Source: Kosakonia radicincitans DSM 16656
GTDB lineage: Bacteria > Pseudomonadota > Gammaproteobacteria > Enterobacterales > Enterobacteriaceae
Reading direction: 5' to 3'
Length of the DNA stretch: 64,000 nt
Assembly: GCF_000280495.2 (NCBI RefSeq)
Contig: NZ_CP018016.1
Span: forward strand, 1,922,001 to 1,986,000
The number at the start of each line of letters is the position of its first letter. Positions within the stretch are counted from its first letter, which is position 1. Shown piece by piece: positions 25,096 to 36,061 of this stretch. The notes below the pieces were generated by a model. It ran no database searches, was not told the origin of the DNA, and saw only the letters and a list, made by a program, of their open reading frames with translations. A program made the position numbers and the translations under genes.

Positions 25096-26131
25096 ATCGA
25101 TTGCGCTGTTCTGCCTGACGCCGGGTGGCGTGGCACTGGCGAACCGTCTGAAAGCGGTGCTGCCGATGACCTGTTTTACCAGCGAGAAGCTGCTCACCGA
25201 CGGCTTTCAGCCTTTTGCAGGCAGCTTTGCGCAGACCTTGCGCGAGGCCTTTTGCCACTACCCGGCAGTGGTGTTTATTGGCGCAACGGGCATTGCCGTT
25301 CGGGCGATTGCTCCGCTGGTCAACGACAAATTTCTCGATCCGGCGGTGATCGTCATTGATGAACGCGGCCAGCATGCGATCAGTCTGCTTTCCGGCCACT
25401 ACGGCGGCGGAAACGCGCTGACGCGTTATCTGGCGGGCGTACTGGATGCCGATCCGGTGATTACCACGGCGACCGATGTAAACGAACTGGCGGCGCTGGA
25501 CACGCTGGCCTGTCAGCTTGATGCGCGGATGGACGATTTTCGCGCGGCGGTAAAGACCATCAACCACATGCTGGTCAGCGGTAAACGCATCGGCCTGTGG
25601 TGTGAAGAGGCGCTGCGTGAGGAAGTGGCAAGCTGTGATACGCGAGGTTTTATCCCCGTCACGTGCCTTGACGCTCTGCCGGAACTGGACGGGCTGGTCT
25701 GCGTCTCCCTCCGGGCGCAACTGCCTGCGCTGCCCGTGCCGGTGTTCAAGCTGGTGCCAAAGCGCGTGGTCGCGGGCATTGGCTGTCGGCGCGATACGCC
25801 TTTTGCCTTGCTGTCGGCGTTACTGCAACGCCAGTTGCAGGCGCAGGCCTTCGATCCGCTGGCGCTGCGGGCGATTGGCAGCATCAGCTTAAAGCAGGAT
25901 GAGAAAGGGTTACTGCAACTGGCGGAGAGCCTGCGGGTGCCGTTTGAAATTTTTACCGCGCAGGCGCTGCGTGAGCACGAGCATCGCTTTCCGGCCTCGG
26001 ACTTTGTCCGGCAGACCGCGGGCGTGGGGAGTGTTTCCGGGCCGGCAGCCTGGCTGATGAGCCAGGGGCAACTGGTCGGTGAGACCCTGCGGGAGCAGGG
26101 CGTGACAATTACTTTGGGAGTTTCGCACTGA
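25076..26131 (+). CDS. cbiG: Cobalt-precorrin-5A hydrolase CbiG
   Basis: CbiG opens the delta-lactone of cobalt-precorrin-5A and releases acetaldehyde, a step specific to the anaerobic pathway. The 351-residue length equals the Salmonella protein. It includes [29 protein letters not shown] and the C-terminal [13 protein letters not shown] domain. The ATG was chosen by match to the family start. An in-frame codon 60 bases upstream lies well inside cbiF. Confidence 0.95.
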   Translation: MNTVKPESIALFCLTPGGVALANRLKAVLPMTCFTSEKLLTDGFQPFAGSFAQTLREAFCHYPAVVFIGATGIAVRAIAPLVNDKFLDPAVIVIDERGQHAISLLSGHYGGGNALTRYLAGVLDADPVITTATDVNELAALDTLACQLDARMDDFRAAVKTINHMLVSGKRIGLWCEEALREEVASCDTRGFIPVTCLDALPELDGLVCVSLRAQLPALPVPVFKLVPKRVVAGIGCRRDTPFALLSALLQRQLQAQAFDPLALRAIGSISLKQDEKGLLQLAESLRVPFEIFTAQALREHEHRFPASDFVRQTAGVGSVSGPAAWLMSQGQLVGETLREQGVTITLGVSH

Positions 26132-26856
26132 TGTTAACGGTAATCGGGATTGGCCCCGGCTCACAGGCAATGATGACCATGGAGGCCATCGAAGCGCTAC
26201 AGGCAGCGGAAATTGTGGTGGGCTACAAAACCTACACGCACCTTGTTAAAGCCTTCACCGGCGATAAGCAGGTGATCAAAACCGGTATGTGCAAAGAGAT
26301 TGAGCGCTGCCAGGCGGCGATTGAGCTGGCGCAGGCCGGGCATAACGTGGCGCTGGTCAGCAGCGGTGACGCCGGGATCTATGGCATGGCCGGGCTGGTA
26401 CTCGAACTGGTCAACAAGCAACAGCTGGATGTGGAAGTGCGGCTGGTGCCGGGGATGACCGCCAGTATCGCCGCCGCTGCACTGCTGGGCGCGCCGTTGA
26501 TGCACGACTTCTGCCATATCAGCCTGAGCGACCTGATGACGCCGTGGCCGGTTATCGAAAAACGCATTATCGCAGCCGGCGAGGCGGATTTCGTTATCTG
26601 CTTCTACAACCCGCGAAGCCGGGGCCGCGAAGGGCATCTGGCGCGGGCATTCGAACTGCTGGCGGCCAGCAAAAGCGCCAACACGCCGGTGGGCGTGGTG
26701 AAATCTGCCGGGCGCAAAAAAGAGGAAAAATGGCTGACCACGCTCGGCGAGATGGATTTTGCACCCGTTGATATGACCAGCCTGGTGATTGTCGGTAACC
26801 GCGCCACCTATGTGCAAAACGGTCTGATGATCACTCCGCGAGGCTACACCCTGTGA
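26131..26856 (+). CDS. cbiH: Cobalt-factor III / precorrin-3B C17-methyltransferase CbiH
   Basis: This 241-residue tetrapyrrole methylase performs C-17 methylation with ring contraction. GIGPGSQAMMTMEA, VALVSSGDAGIYGMAG and CFYNPRSRGR are characteristic. Start and stop both use one-base TGATG overlaps with cbiG and cbiJ. Confidence 0.96.
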   Translation: MLTVIGIGPGSQAMMTMEAIEALQAAEIVVGYKTYTHLVKAFTGDKQVIKTGMCKEIERCQAAIELAQAGHNVALVSSGDAGIYGMAGLVLELVNKQQLDVEVRLVPGMTASIAAAALLGAPLMHDFCHISLSDLMTPWPVIEKRIIAAGEADFVICFYNPRSRGREGHLARAFELLAASKSANTPVGVVKSAGRKKEEKWLTTLGEMDFAPVDMTSLVIVGNRATYVQNGLMITPRGYTL

Positions 26857-27638
26857 TGGCAGGCGAGGTGCTGGTGATTGGCGGTACCAGCGATGCGCGG
26901 CTGATTTGCCAGCAACTGGATGAAGCCGGAGTGCGTTACACGCTGTCGGTCGCCACGCCGACCGGCGCGCAGCTGGCGGGCAACATTCGCGGTCAGGTGC
27001 GCTGCGGACGGCTGGAGCTGGGCGAGATGGTTAGCTGGCTCAAACAGAACGATACGCGCTGGGTGATCGATGCTTCGCACCCCTACGCCGACGTGGTCAG
27101 CCGCAATATTGCCTACGCCTGCAACGCGGCGCAGGTGTTGCTGAGCCGTTATCAGCGCCCGGAGCAACTGCCGGAGCTGCAACATCCGCTGCTGTTCAAC
27201 GTCGCCACACTGGAGGAAGCCTGCGACAAAGCCCGTAATCTGGGTGAGCGTATCTTGCTGACCACCGGCAGCAAAGATCTGGCGCGCTGGCGCGACGGAT
27301 TGCCGGGGAAAACGCTGCTGGCACGGGTGCTGCCCGTGGCGGATGTGCTGGCGCAGTGCGCAGAACTGGGTTTTGGCGTGGGGGAGGTCTTCGCGCTGTG
27401 CGGCCCGTTTAACGCTGAATTTAACGCCGCGTTTTATCGCCAGTACCGCGTTGAAGTGATGATCACCAAAGCCTCCGGCGCGGAAGGCGGTTATCTGGAA
27501 AAAGTACAGCCTGCGCTGGATGCTGGCATCCCGTGCATTGTGATTGCCCGGCCGCAACCGCTGGTCGTGGGCGATGAGTTACTCAACAGTCAGGATGACT
27601 TTGCCGGACGCTTGCAACGCTGGCTGGCGGCACAGTGA
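26856..27638 (+). CDS. cbiJ: Cobalt-precorrin-6A reductase CbiJ
   Basis: This 260-residue NADH-dependent reductase acts on the corrin macrocycle. It has the GGTSDARLICQQL dinucleotide-type start, the ASHPYADVVSRN segment and MITKASGAEGGYLEK. The ATG overlapping the cbiH stop (TGATG) was chosen. A GTG one codon earlier is the only nearby alternative. Confidence 0.94.
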   Translation: MAGEVLVIGGTSDARLICQQLDEAGVRYTLSVATPTGAQLAGNIRGQVRCGRLELGEMVSWLKQNDTRWVIDASHPYADVVSRNIAYACNAAQVLLSRYQRPEQLPELQHPLLFNVATLEEACDKARNLGERILLTTGSKDLARWRDGLPGKTLLARVLPVADVLAQCAELGFGVGEVFALCGPFNAEFNAAFYRQYRVEVMITKASGAEGGYLEKVQPALDAGIPCIVIARPQPLVVGDELLNSQDDFAGRLQRWLAAQ

Positions 27639-27648
27639 GGAGAACAGA

Positions 27649-28443
27649 ATGAAGAAAGCCCTTCTGGTGGTGAGCTTTGGCACCAGCTATCGCGACACCT
27701 GTGAAAAGAACATCGTCGCCTGCGAGCGCGATCTGGCGGCAAGCTGCCCGGATCGTGCGCTGTTTCGCGCTTTTACCTCCGGGATGATCATTCGCAAGCT
27801 CAAACAGCGCGACAACCTGCATATCGACACGCCGCTGGAGGCGCTGCAAAAGCTGGCGGAGCAGGGGTATCAGGACGTGGCGATCCAGTCGCTGCACATT
27901 ATCAACGGCGACGAATACGAAAAAATCGTTCGTGAAGTCCAGACACTGCGCTCGCTGTTCAAACGGCTGGTGATTGGCGCGCCGCTGCTCAACAGCCACG
28001 ACGATTATCTGCATCTGATGCAGGCGCTCTCCCGGCAGATGCCGCAGGTCGCGGCCGATGAGCGCGTGGTGTTTATGGGTCACGGCGCCAGCCATCACGC
28101 TTTTGCCGCTTACGCCTGCCTCGACCATATGATGGCGGCGTACCGTTTTCCGGCGCGTGTTGGCGCGGTGGAGAGTTACCCGGAAATCGATCTGCTGATC
28201 GACGGCCTGCGTCATGAAGGGGTGAAAGCGGTGCACCTGATGCCGCTGATGCTGGTGGCGGGCGACCATGCGATCAACGACATGGCGTCCGATGACGATG
28301 ATTCGTGGAAGACGCAGTTTGAGCGCGTCGGTATTGCCGCGACGCCGTGGTTACAGGGCTTAGGCGAGAATGCCGATGTGCGTGCGATGTTTGTCCAGCA
28401 TCTGCATCAGGCGCTGGCGCAAGTGATGGAGGCCGCAGCATGA
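27649..28443 (+). CDS. cbiK: Anaerobic cobaltochelatase CbiK
   Basis: CbiK inserts cobalt into sirohydrochlorin, the entry to the anaerobic pathway. The 264-residue product keeps the three metal-site residues known from Salmonella CbiK: His145 (FMGHGASHH), Glu175 (GAVESYPE) and His207 (LVAGDHAIND). No signal peptide is present, so it is the cytoplasmic form. GAGGAGAACAG precedes the ATG. Confidence 0.97.
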   Translation: MKKALLVVSFGTSYRDTCEKNIVACERDLAASCPDRALFRAFTSGMIIRKLKQRDNLHIDTPLEALQKLAEQGYQDVAIQSLHIINGDEYEKIVREVQTLRSLFKRLVIGAPLLNSHDDYLHLMQALSRQMPQVAADERVVFMGHGASHHAFAAYACLDHMMAAYRFPARVGAVESYPEIDLLIDGLRHEGVKAVHLMPLMLVAGDHAINDMASDDDDSWKTQFERVGIAATPWLQGLGENADVRAMFVQHLHQALAQVMEAAA

Positions 28444-29150
28444 GCGGTAAACTTTACGCGCTGAGCACCGGTCCAGGTGCTACCGATCTGATCACCGTGC
28501 GCGGCGCGCGCATTCTTGGAAAGCTCGATGTGCTGTATGCCCCGGCCGGGCGCAAAGGCGGCGACAGCCTGGCGCTTTCCATTGTGCGCGAGTACCTCGG
28601 CGCGCAGACCGAAGTACGCTGCTGCCACTTTCCAATGAGCGCTGACAGCGCAGAAAAAGAAGCGGTGTGGGACGAGGTCGCCGCCGCGCTGGCAGCGGAA
28701 GTGCGGGCCGGTAAACAGGTGGGGTTTATTACCCTCGGCGATGCGATGCTGTTCAGCACCTGGGTATTCCTGCTGCAACGGCTTGGCCAGCCGCAGTGGC
28801 TGGAGATTGTACCAGGCGTCACGTCGTTTGCCGCCATTGCCGCGCGTGCGCAGGTGCCACTGGCGATGGAGCAACAGTCGCTGGGCGTGGTGTCCTGCAC
28901 CGCGCCGGAAGATGAAATCCGCCAGGCGTTACAGCAATACGACAGCCTGGTACTGATGAAAGTCTATGGCCGTTTTGCCCGTATCAAAGCGTTGCTGGCG
29001 CAAGCGGAGCTGCTGGAGCACGCCCTGATGATGGCGGAAGCCACCCTGCCCGGCGAGCAGTGCTGGCGGCAGCTTAGCGAGGTTCGCGATGACCAGCCGC
29101 TGCCCTATTTTTCGACCATTCTGGTGAATAAACAGTGGGAGAGAAGATGA
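28440..29150 (+). CDS. cbiL: Cobalt-factor II C20-methyltransferase CbiL
   Basis: This 236-residue tetrapyrrole methylase methylates C-20. The motifs [18 protein letters not shown] and [13 protein letters not shown] are present. It overlaps cbiK by 4 bases (ATGA) and cbiM by 4 bases. Confidence 0.95.
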   Translation: MSGKLYALSTGPGATDLITVRGARILGKLDVLYAPAGRKGGDSLALSIVREYLGAQTEVRCCHFPMSADSAEKEAVWDEVAAALAAEVRAGKQVGFITLGDAMLFSTWVFLLQRLGQPQWLEIVPGVTSFAAIAARAQVPLAMEQQSLGVVSCTAPEDEIRQALQQYDSLVLMKVYGRFARIKALLAQAELLEHALMMAEATLPGEQCWRQLSEVRDDQPLPYFSTILVNKQWERR

Positions 29151-29881
29151 AAACGCAACAACTGAAACAGTTGTCCTGCAGCGGGCTTGCCGCGGCGCTG
29201 CTGCTGATGGTGGTGCCGCAGGAGGCCTTCGCCATGCACATTATGGAGGGGTTTCTGCCGCCGATGTGGGCGCTGGCGTGGTGGGTGCTGTTCCTGCCGT
29301 GCCTGTGGTACGGGCTGGTGTGTCTGCGCCGCATTGTGGCAGACGATACCAACCAGAAGGTACTGCTGGCGCTGTGCGGTGCGTTTATTTTTGTCCTGTC
29401 GGCGCTGAAGATCCCGTCGGTGACCGGCAGCTGCTCGCACCCGACCGGCGTCGGGCTGGCGGTAATTTTGTTTGGCCCCGGCGTGGTGGCGATTCTTGGC
29501 GCGATTGTGCTGCTGTTTCAGGCGCTGTTGCTGGCGCACGGCGGGCTGACCACGCTTGGCGCCAACGGCATGTCGATGGCGGTCATTGGCCCTGTTGTCG
29601 GCTATGTGGTGTGGAAACTGGCCTACCGGGCGGGTTTCCGCCGCGATGTGGCGGTGTTTCTCTGCGCCATGCTGGCAGATCTGGCGACCTACTTCATTAC
29701 CTCGCTGCAACTGGGCGTGGCATTCCCGGATCCACAAACTGGGGCAACTGGCTCGATCGTGAAATTTATGGGCATCTTTTGCCTGACGCAAATTCCGATT
29801 GCCATCGCGGAAGGGTTGTTGACGGTGATGATTTACGATCAGCTCACCAAACGACAGTTGATCTCCGTAAGGGGGCATTAA
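29147..29881 (+). CDS. cbiM: Cobalt ECF transporter, substrate-specific component CbiM
   Basis: This 244-residue membrane protein captures Co2+ for the CbiMNQO uptake system. An N-terminal signal segment ends in [13 protein letters not shown]. In this family the processed N-terminal Met-His takes part in metal binding, and the motif is intact. About six further helices follow, with [10 protein letters not shown] in the loop region. The ATG follows GGGAGAGAAG. A GTG 12 bases upstream is less likely. Confidence 0.96.
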   Translation: MKTQQLKQLSCSGLAAALLLMVVPQEAFAMHIMEGFLPPMWALAWWVLFLPCLWYGLVCLRRIVADDTNQKVLLALCGAFIFVLSALKIPSVTGSCSHPTGVGLAVILFGPGVVAILGAIVLLFQALLLAHGGLTTLGANGMSMAVIGPVVGYVVWKLAYRAGFRRDVAVFLCAMLADLATYFITSLQLGVAFPDPQTGATGSIVKFMGIFCLTQIPIAIAEGLLTVMIYDQLTKRQLISVRGH

Positions 29882-29882
29882 G

Positions 29883-30164
29883 ATGAAAAAGACCCTGATT
29901 CTGCTGGCGATGGTGATCGCCCTGATGGTGCTGCCGTTCTTTATCAATCACGGCGGTGAATATAATGGTTCCGACAACCAGGCGGAAAGCCAGATCCTGG
30001 CGATTGCGCCCCATTACCAGCCGTGGTTCCAGCCGCTGTATGCGCCAGCAAGCGGCGAAATTGAAAGCCTGCTTTTTACCCTGCAAGGCTCGATTGGCAC
30101 AGCGGTCATTTTCTATATCCTCGGTTATATGAAAGGCAGGCAGCGTGATCGCAAACGGTCTTGA
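29883..30164 (+). CDS. cbiN: Cobalt ECF transporter accessory component CbiN
   Basis: This 93-residue protein has two membrane segments (about 5-21 and 66-86) around a periplasmic loop. CbiN couples to CbiM and is needed for cobalt uptake. It starts one base after cbiM and overlaps the GTG of cbiQ by 20 bases. Confidence 0.95.
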   Translation: MKKTLILLAMVIALMVLPFFINHGGEYNGSDNQAESQILAIAPHYQPWFQPLYAPASGEIESLLFTLQGSIGTAVIFYILGYMKGRQRDRKRS

Positions 30165-30828
30165 TCGGCTGAGCTACCAGAGCCGCTGGTTTCACGTGGC
30201 GCCGGAGCGTAAATTCCTGTTCTGGTTATTGATGATGGTGCTGGCCTTTTCTCTGCCGCCGTTCGGGCAGGGAGTGTTGCTGGTAGCGCTGGCGATGTTC
30301 ACCTGCTGGCTGCTGCGCGTCTCGCTCTGGCGCTGGCTGCGCTGGATGGCTCTGCCGATGGGCTTTTTGCTGGTTGGTGTGGTGACAATTCTGTTCAGCG
30401 TGACGCGTGAGCCGCAGCCGTTATTGTATGGCGTGCATCTGGGCAGCGTCTGGATCGGCGTAACGCCGCAGGGGCTGGCATCAGCCAACAGCACGTTATG
30501 GCGCAGTCTCGCCGCGCTGGCGGCAACCTTCTGGCTGGTGCTCAATCTGACCTTTCCGCAACTGATTGTCTTGCTCAAACGCGGGCGCGTGCCGCGATTG
30601 CTGACCGAACAGATCCTGCTCACCTGGCGCTTTATTTTTATTCTGCTCGAAGAGGCGGCGGCGCTTCATCGTGCGCAAACACTGCGCTTTGGTTATCGTA
30701 CCTTGCCGCTGAGCTACCGTTCGTTGGCGATGCTGGTGAGCCTGTTATTTACCCGCGTGCTGTTGCGCTACAAAGCGCTGGTGACCACGCTGGATATCAA
30801 ACTTTATCAGGGTGATTTTCACCTGTAG
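30145..30828 (+). CDS. cbiQ: Cobalt ECF transporter transmembrane component CbiQ
   Basis: This 227-residue membrane component links CbiMN to the ATPase. It begins with LDRLSYQSRWFHVAPERKFL and has the coupling motifs around LLTEQILLTWRFIF and RAQTLRFGYRTLP. The start is GTG inside the end of cbiN. No better ATG is available. Confidence 0.94.
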   Translation: MIANGLDRLSYQSRWFHVAPERKFLFWLLMMVLAFSLPPFGQGVLLVALAMFTCWLLRVSLWRWLRWMALPMGFLLVGVVTILFSVTREPQPLLYGVHLGSVWIGVTPQGLASANSTLWRSLAALAATFWLVLNLTFPQLIVLLKRGRVPRLLTEQILLTWRFIFILLEEAAALHRAQTLRFGYRTLPLSYRSLAMLVSLLFTRVLLRYKALVTTLDIKLYQGDFHL

Positions 30829-30837
30829 GGACAAGGC

Positions 30838-31653
30838 ATGCTGGCATGTGAAAATCTGTGGTTCAGCTACCAGGATGCGCCGACGCTGCAAGGGCTGACG
30901 CTCGATTTTTCCCGCCAGCCGGTGACCGGGCTGATCGGCGCGAACGGCTGCGGTAAATCGACGCTGTTTATGAACCTGAGTGGTATCCTGCGCCCGCAAA
31001 AAGGGGCGGTGCTGTGGCAGGGAAAACCGCTCGATTACAGCAAGCGCGGGCTGCTGGCGCTGCGCCAGCAGGTGACTACTGTATTTCAGGATCCCGATCA
31101 GCAGATCTTCTATACCGATATCGACAGCGACATCGTCTTTAGCCTGCGCAACATTGGCGTGGAGGAAGCGGAGATCGCGCGCCGCGTCGATGACGCCCTG
31201 ACGCTTGTGGATGCGCACTCCTTCCGTCAGCAGCCAATCCAGTGCCTGAGTCACGGGCAGAAAAAGCGTGTCGCTATCGCTGGCGCGCTGGTGATGCAGG
31301 CAAAATATCTGCTGCTGGATGAGCCCACAGCGGGTCTTGATCCCGCCGGGCGCGCGCAGATGATCGCGATCATCCGCCGTATTGTCGCGCAGGGGAATCA
31401 TGTGGTGATCTCCAGCCACGATATTGATTTGATTTATGAAATTTGTGATGCAGTCTATGTGCTGCATCACGGCGAATGCCTGACGCAGGGAACGCCCGGC
31501 GAGGTGTTTGCCCGCCGCGCGCTGGTTGAGAAAGCCGGTCTGACGCAGCCGTGGCTGGTAAAACTGCACAGCGAGCTGGGTTTGCCGCTGTGTAAAAGTG
31601 AAGATGAATTTTATGCCCGCATGCGGGCGATGCGGGTTAAGGAGGCGTCATGA
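30838..31653 (+). CDS. cbiO: Cobalt ECF transporter ATP-binding protein CbiO
   Basis: This 271-residue ABC ATPase powers CbiMNQ. Walker A is GANGCGKST (34-42), the signature is LSHGQ (137-141), Walker B is LLLDEP (158-163), and the switch His is in [11 protein letters not shown]. It overlaps cbiP by 4 bases. Confidence 0.96.
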   Translation: MLACENLWFSYQDAPTLQGLTLDFSRQPVTGLIGANGCGKSTLFMNLSGILRPQKGAVLWQGKPLDYSKRGLLALRQQVTTVFQDPDQQIFYTDIDSDIVFSLRNIGVEEAEIARRVDDALTLVDAHSFRQQPIQCLSHGQKKRVAIAGALVMQAKYLLLDEPTAGLDPAGRAQMIAIIRRIVAQGNHVVISSHDIDLIYEICDAVYVLHHGECLTQGTPGEVFARRALVEKAGLTQPWLVKLHSELGLPLCKSEDEFYARMRAMRVKEAS

Positions 31654-33173
31654 CGCTGGCAATTATGTTGCAGGGCACCGCCTCAGATGTAGGTAAAAGC
31701 GTGCTGGTGGCCGGGCTGTGCCGCATTTTTTATCAGGATGGGCTGAAAACCGCCCCCTTTAAATCGCAGAATATGGCGCTCAATTCCGGTATCACGCCGG
31801 ATGGCCAGGAGATGGGGCGCGCGCAAATATTCCAGGCGGAAGCGGCGGGTATCGTGCCGGATGTGCGTATGAACCCGGTGTTGCTTAAACCCACCAGCGA
31901 CCGTAAAGCGCAGGTGGTGTTGATGGGCAAGGTGGCGACCGACATGGATGCCGTCAGCTATCACGACTACAAACCCCATCTGCGTGCTCAAATTATGCGC
32001 GTCTGGCAAAGCCTGGCGCAGGAATACGAGGCGCTGGTGCTGGAAGGGGCAGGCAGCCCGGCGGAGATCAACCTGCGCGATCGGGATATCGTCAATATGG
32101 GCATGGCGGAGATGGCAGCCTGCCCGGTTATCCTGGTGGCGGATATCGATCGCGGCGGCGTTTTTGCGGCCATTTACGGCACGCTGGCGCTGCTCCAGCC
32201 GCATGAACGCTGGCGAGTAAAAGGGGTGATCATCAATAAATTTCGCGGTGACGTCGTGCTACTGACGCCGGGCATAAAACAGATTGAAGAACTGACGGGC
32301 GTTCCGGTTATCGGTGTGATGCCGTGGCTGGAGGTCGATCTCGAAGATGAAGATGGCGTGGCGCTGCAACGTGGCAAATACCTGAACACCGCCGAGCGGG
32401 CGTTGGATATTGCGGTGGTGCAGTTTCCGCATATTTCCAACTTCACCGATTTTAACGCGCTGGCCGCGCAGCCGGATGTGCGCGTGCACTACGTGCGCTC
32501 GCCCGATGCCTTGCAGGACGCGGATCTGGTGATTTTACCGGGCAGTAAAAACACCCTTGGCGATCTGAACTGGCTGCGCGAAAGCGGGCTGGCGAAATCG
32601 GTGCTTGCCAGGCATCGCGCGGGCGTTCCGACGATCGGCGTTTGCGGTGGTTATCAGATGCTCGGCGAGACGATCGTCGATGAGGTGGAATCCGGGCTGG
32701 GTACGCAGCCGGGGCTGGGGTTGCTCAATACCGTGACCCATTTCGCACAGGATAAAACCACCACGCTTGTTGAGGCCCGTTTGCAGGAGACGCTGCCCGG
32801 CTGGCTGGCGAACTGCGCCGGGCTGGCGCTGCGCGGATATGAGATTCATATGGGCGAAACAACGTTGCAAAGCGGTTGTCGTCCGGCGCTGTGGTTAGAG
32901 AAAAACGGTCAGCGCGTGGCGGATGGTGCGGTCAGCGATGACGGTCTGGTGTTTGGCACTTATCTGCACGGCCTGTTTGACAGCGATGCGTTTACCCGCA
33001 CGTTGCTGAATGGCCTGCGCGAGCGTAAAGGATTGGGGCCGCTCGATATCGCCGTAAATTATGCCGATTATAAAGCGCAGCAGTTTGATATCCTCGCCGA
33101 CGCCATGCGCAAGCATGTCGATATCGATCGTATCTACCAGATTATGCAGCAACATCAGGAGCAAACATGTTAA
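31650..33173 (+). CDS. cbiP: Cobyric acid synthase CbiP
   Basis: CbiP amidates four side chains (b, d, e, g) of adenosylcobyrinate diamide. The 507-residue product has an N-terminal P-loop-like part ([13 protein letters not shown]), [21 protein letters not shown], and a C-terminal glutamine amidotransferase domain with the Cys of [10 protein letters not shown]. It overlaps cbiO by 4 and cobU by 7 bases. Confidence 0.97.
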   Translation: MTLAIMLQGTASDVGKSVLVAGLCRIFYQDGLKTAPFKSQNMALNSGITPDGQEMGRAQIFQAEAAGIVPDVRMNPVLLKPTSDRKAQVVLMGKVATDMDAVSYHDYKPHLRAQIMRVWQSLAQEYEALVLEGAGSPAEINLRDRDIVNMGMAEMAACPVILVADIDRGGVFAAIYGTLALLQPHERWRVKGVIINKFRGDVVLLTPGIKQIEELTGVPVIGVMPWLEVDLEDEDGVALQRGKYLNTAERALDIAVVQFPHISNFTDFNALAAQPDVRVHYVRSPDALQDADLVILPGSKNTLGDLNWLRESGLAKSVLARHRAGVPTIGVCGGYQMLGETIVDEVESGLGTQPGLGLLNTVTHFAQDKTTTLVEARLQETLPGWLANCAGLALRGYEIHMGETTLQSGCRPALWLEKNGQRVADGAVSDDGLVFGTYLHGLFDSDAFTRTLLNGLRERKGLGPLDIAVNYADYKAQQFDILADAMRKHVDIDRIYQIMQQHQEQTC

Positions 33174-33712
33174 CCCTTGTTACCGGCGGGGCGCGCAGCG
33201 GCAAGAGCCGCCACGCCGAGTCGCTGGTTGCAGACGCCAGCCGCGTACTCTATATCGCCACTTCGCAGATCTTTGATCAGGAGATGGCGGCACGTATTGC
33301 GCACCACCGGGCGAGCCGTCCGGCCCACTGGCGTACCGAAGAGCGCTGGCAGCAGCTGGCAGAAATCATTACTCCCGACAACGATAGCCGCGAAGCCGTG
33401 CTGCTGGAGTGCATCACTACGCTGACGACCAATCTGCTGTTTGCCTTTGGCGGCGAGAGTGACCCGGAACAGTGGGATTACGCCGCGCTGGAAACGCAGG
33501 TGCAGCAGGAAATTGAGGCGCTGATAGCCGCCTGCGCGGCCTGCCCGTCGCCGGTGGTGCTGGTCACCAATGAAGTGGGGATGGGGATTGTGCCGGAAAA
33601 CCGCCTCGCGCGGCATTTCCGCGATATTGCCGGGCGTGTCAATCAGCGGCTGGCGCAGGCGGCGGATCACGTCTGGCTGGTGGTGTCCGGGATAGGAGTC
33701 AAAATCAAATGA
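33167..33712 (+). CDS. cobU: Adenosylcobinamide kinase / guanylyltransferase CobU
   Basis: This bifunctional 181-residue enzyme phosphorylates and then GDP-activates adenosylcobinamide. The P-loop GGARSGKS is at residues 7-14, and the [10 protein letters not shown] segment contains the guanylylated histidine. In E. coli, which lacks the cbi genes, cobUST alone salvages cobinamide. Here it finishes de novo synthesis. Confidence 0.97.
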   Translation: MLTLVTGGARSGKSRHAESLVADASRVLYIATSQIFDQEMAARIAHHRASRPAHWRTEERWQQLAEIITPDNDSREAVLLECITTLTTNLLFAFGGESDPEQWDYAALETQVQQEIEALIAACAACPSPVVLVTNEVGMGIVPENRLARHFRDIAGRVNQRLAQAADHVWLVVSGIGVKIK

Positions 33713-34446
33713 AACTGTTCTTCGCCACGCTGTCATTTATCAGCCGTCTGCCGATGCCGGAGCGCTGGGTGCAGGGGCTGGATGTCGCCGATTATGTGCG
33801 CGGGATTGTCACTTTTCCCCTCGTCGGCGTACTGCTGGGCGCTATTAGCGGCGGCGTACTGGTGATATTGCAGCCGTGGTGCGGCGCACCGCTGGCGGCG
33901 CTGTTCTGCGTGCTGGCGCTGGCGTTGCTGACCGGCGGGTTTCATCTTGATGGCCTTGCCGATACCTGCGACGGCGTTTTTTCCGCCCGGCGGCGTGAGC
34001 GGATGCTGGAGATCATGCGCGACAGCCGTCTCGGCACGCATGGCGGTCTGGCGCTGGTGTTTGTGCTGGCAGCGAAAATCCTCACTCTTAGCGAACTGCA
34101 ACTGCGTGACGCGCCGATGATCGCGGCGCTGGCGGCGGCCTGTGCCGCCGGGCGCGGCTGCGCGGTGCTACTGATGTTCGGTCATCGCTACGCCCGCGAA
34201 GAGGGGCTCGGCAATCTGTTTATCGGCAAAGTGTCGGGGCGCGATACGTCAGTCACGCTCATCATTACCGCGCTGGTCACGCTTGGGCTGCTGGGCGCGA
34301 AAGGGATCGTGGCGCTGCTGGTGACTCTGGCGGCGGTATTTCTGCTCGGGCAGATGTTGAAGCGCACGCTTGGCGGGCAGACCGGCGATACGCTCGGCGC
34401 CGCCATTGAGCTTGGCGAACTGATTTTTCTTCTGGCGCTGTTATAA
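33709..34446 (+). CDS. cobS: Adenosylcobinamide-GDP ribazoletransferase CobS
   Basis: This 245-residue polytopic membrane protein joins adenosylcobinamide-GDP with alpha-ribazole phosphate. The acidic motif [14 protein letters not shown], likely metal-binding, and hydrophobic helices throughout define the family. It overlaps cobU by 4 bases. Confidence 0.96.
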   Translation: MKLFFATLSFISRLPMPERWVQGLDVADYVRGIVTFPLVGVLLGAISGGVLVILQPWCGAPLAALFCVLALALLTGGFHLDGLADTCDGVFSARRRERMLEIMRDSRLGTHGGLALVFVLAAKILTLSELQLRDAPMIAALAAACAAGRGCAVLLMFGHRYAREEGLGNLFIGKVSGRDTSVTLIITALVTLGLLGAKGIVALLVTLAAVFLLGQMLKRTLGGQTGDTLGAAIELGELIFLLALL

Positions 34447-34473
34447 ACAGCCCACAACATAATGAGAAACAGC

Positions 34474-35532
34474 ATGCAGACATTAACGACATTACTGGCA
34501 AGCATTCCGGTACCCGATGACGTGGCGATGGCGCAGGCCCGGGTTCATCTGGATGGTTTACTGAAGCCGCCAGGCAGCCTGGGGCGACTGGAAGTATTAG
34601 CGGTACAACTGGCCGGTATGCCGGGGCTGAATGGTACGCCGCAGATCGCTGAAAAAGCGATTGTGGTGATGTGCGCCGATCACGGTGTCTGGCATGAAGG
34701 CGTGGCGATTTCACCGCAGGTGGTGACCGCAATTCAGGCGGCGAACATGACGCAAGGCACCACGGGTGTTTGTGTGCTGGCGGCGCAAGCTGGAGCAAAA
34801 GTGCACGTACTGGACGTCGGTATTGATGCCGATCCGATCCCGGGCCTCGTCAATATGAAGGTAGCGCGCGGCAGCGGGAATATCGCCAGCGGCCCGGCGA
34901 TGAGCCGCAGTCAGGCGCAGGAACTGCTGCTGGAAACGATGCGCTATACCCGCGAGCTGGCAGCGCAGGGCGTGACGCTGTTTGGCGTCGGCGAACTGGG
35001 GATGGCCAACACCACGCCAGCCGCAGCGATTGTCAGCGTGCTGACCGGTGAAGAGCCGGAATCGGTGGTGGGTATTGGCGCCAATCTGCCGGAAACGCTG
35101 CTCGGGCATAAAGCGCAGGTGGTGCGCAGAGCCATTGCAGTGAACCAGCCGGATGTTGCCGATGGCCTTGATGTGCTGGCGAAAGTGGGCGGTTATGATC
35201 TGCTTGGCATGACCGGGGTGATCCTCGGCGCGGCAACCTGCGGTTTGCCGGTGGTGCTCGATGGTTTCCTCTCTTACGCCTCGGCGCTGGCCGCCTGCCG
35301 TATCGCGCCGCAGGTGAAGCCGTATCTGATCCCGTCGCATCTCTCAGCCGAAAAAGGTGCGCGCATTGCGCTCGAACATTTAGGCCTGGAGCCCTATTTC
35401 AATATGGGCATGCGACTGGGGGAAGGCAGTGGTGCGGCGCTGGCGATGCAACTGGTGGATGCTGCCTGCGCGATTTACAACAAGATGGGCACGCTGGCGG
35501 CGAGCAATATCGTATTACCGGAAACGAAATAG
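34474..35532 (+). CDS. cobT: Nicotinate-nucleotide-dimethylbenzimidazole phosphoribosyltransferase CobT
   Basis: CobT activates the lower ligand base of cobalamin. The 352-residue product contains [34 protein letters not shown] and the catalytic-glutamate loop [10 protein letters not shown]. The ATG at 34474 matches the Salmonella start MQTL; an ATG 12 bases upstream is also possible. It is the last gene of the operon. No classical terminator follows, only REP-like palindromes. Confidence 0.96.
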   Translation: MQTLTTLLASIPVPDDVAMAQARVHLDGLLKPPGSLGRLEVLAVQLAGMPGLNGTPQIAEKAIVVMCADHGVWHEGVAISPQVVTAIQAANMTQGTTGVCVLAAQAGAKVHVLDVGIDADPIPGLVNMKVARGSGNIASGPAMSRSQAQELLLETMRYTRELAAQGVTLFGVGELGMANTTPAAAIVSVLTGEEPESVVGIGANLPETLLGHKAQVVRRAIAVNQPDVADGLDVLAKVGGYDLLGMTGVILGAATCGLPVVLDGFLSYASALAACRIAPQVKPYLIPSHLSAEKGARIALEHLGLEPYFNMGMRLGEGSGAALAMQLVDAACAIYNKMGTLAASNIVLPETK

Positions 35533-35536
35533 AATT

Positions 35537-35622
35537 TTGCCGGATGGCGCGAAGCGCTTATCCGTCCTGTGAAGCGGGTTCGCTTACCGTAGGCCGGATA
35601 AGGCGAAGCCGCTATCCGGCAA
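35537..35622. repeat. Pair of REP/BIME-type palindromes
   Basis: Two imperfect palindromes of the enterobacterial REP family lie between cobT and the next gene: GCCGGATGGCGCGAAGCG with its complement ending in TTATCCG, and GGCCGGATAAGGCGAAGCCG ending in CTATCCGGC. They can stabilise the 3' end of the cob transcript or bind gyrase or Pol I. Confidence 0.85.
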
Positions 35623-35623
35623 C

Positions 35624-35935
35624 TCACCCTTCCTGTTGCATCACCTGCAACAGCGTATCCAGCAGCCCCGGGAAGCAGGCGTCCAGATCTTCCCGGCGCA
35701 GCGAAATCATATTTTCCCGCCCCTGCGGGCGCTGCCAGACCACGCCGCTGTCGCGCAGTACGCGCCAGTGATGCGTCATGGTCGATTTCGCCACATCCTG
35801 CGGCCGCAACGTATTACAGCTCAGTTCAGCCCCATCGGCGAGCCGTTTGATCATCGCCAGGCGCAGCGGGTTGCCGAGGGCGAAGAGCACATTTTCCAGG
35901 CGGAATTGCTCACGTTCTGGGTGGTTAGCGATCAT
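35624..35935 (-). CDS. ArsR-family winged-helix repressor
   Basis: The 103-residue protein is almost entirely a winged-helix domain: FALGNPLRLAMIKRLADGAE followed by the recognition segment DVAKSTMTHHWRVLRDSGVV and the wing QRPQGRENMISLR. No CxC metal motif typical of ArsR/SmtB metal sensors is seen, so the signal is unknown. It is divergent from the EF-G paralogue and separated from it by 221 bases containing small palindromes, so it may control that gene. The ATG chosen gives a normal family start; a longer frame exists upstream. Confidence 0.8.
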   Translation of the reverse strand: MIANHPEREQFRLENVLFALGNPLRLAMIKRLADGAELSCNTLRPQDVAKSTMTHHWRVLRDSGVVWQRPQGRENMISLRREDLDACFPGLLDTLLQVMQQEG

Positions 35936-36061
35936 AATATTCCTGTGTGGCGATGGCCTGGTGTAAGAACGTCGCGGCCGGGCCGGTACTATACGCAAAC
36001 TCGATTTTTAAAGCCACGACCTCAATCGTGGCCCAACCAATCGTAATAATAGCAAAAATAG

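Noticed and set aside
35537..35622. Possible CRISPR-like repeats
   Set aside because: Only two palindromic units with REP consensus and no regular spacers; REP/BIME explains them.
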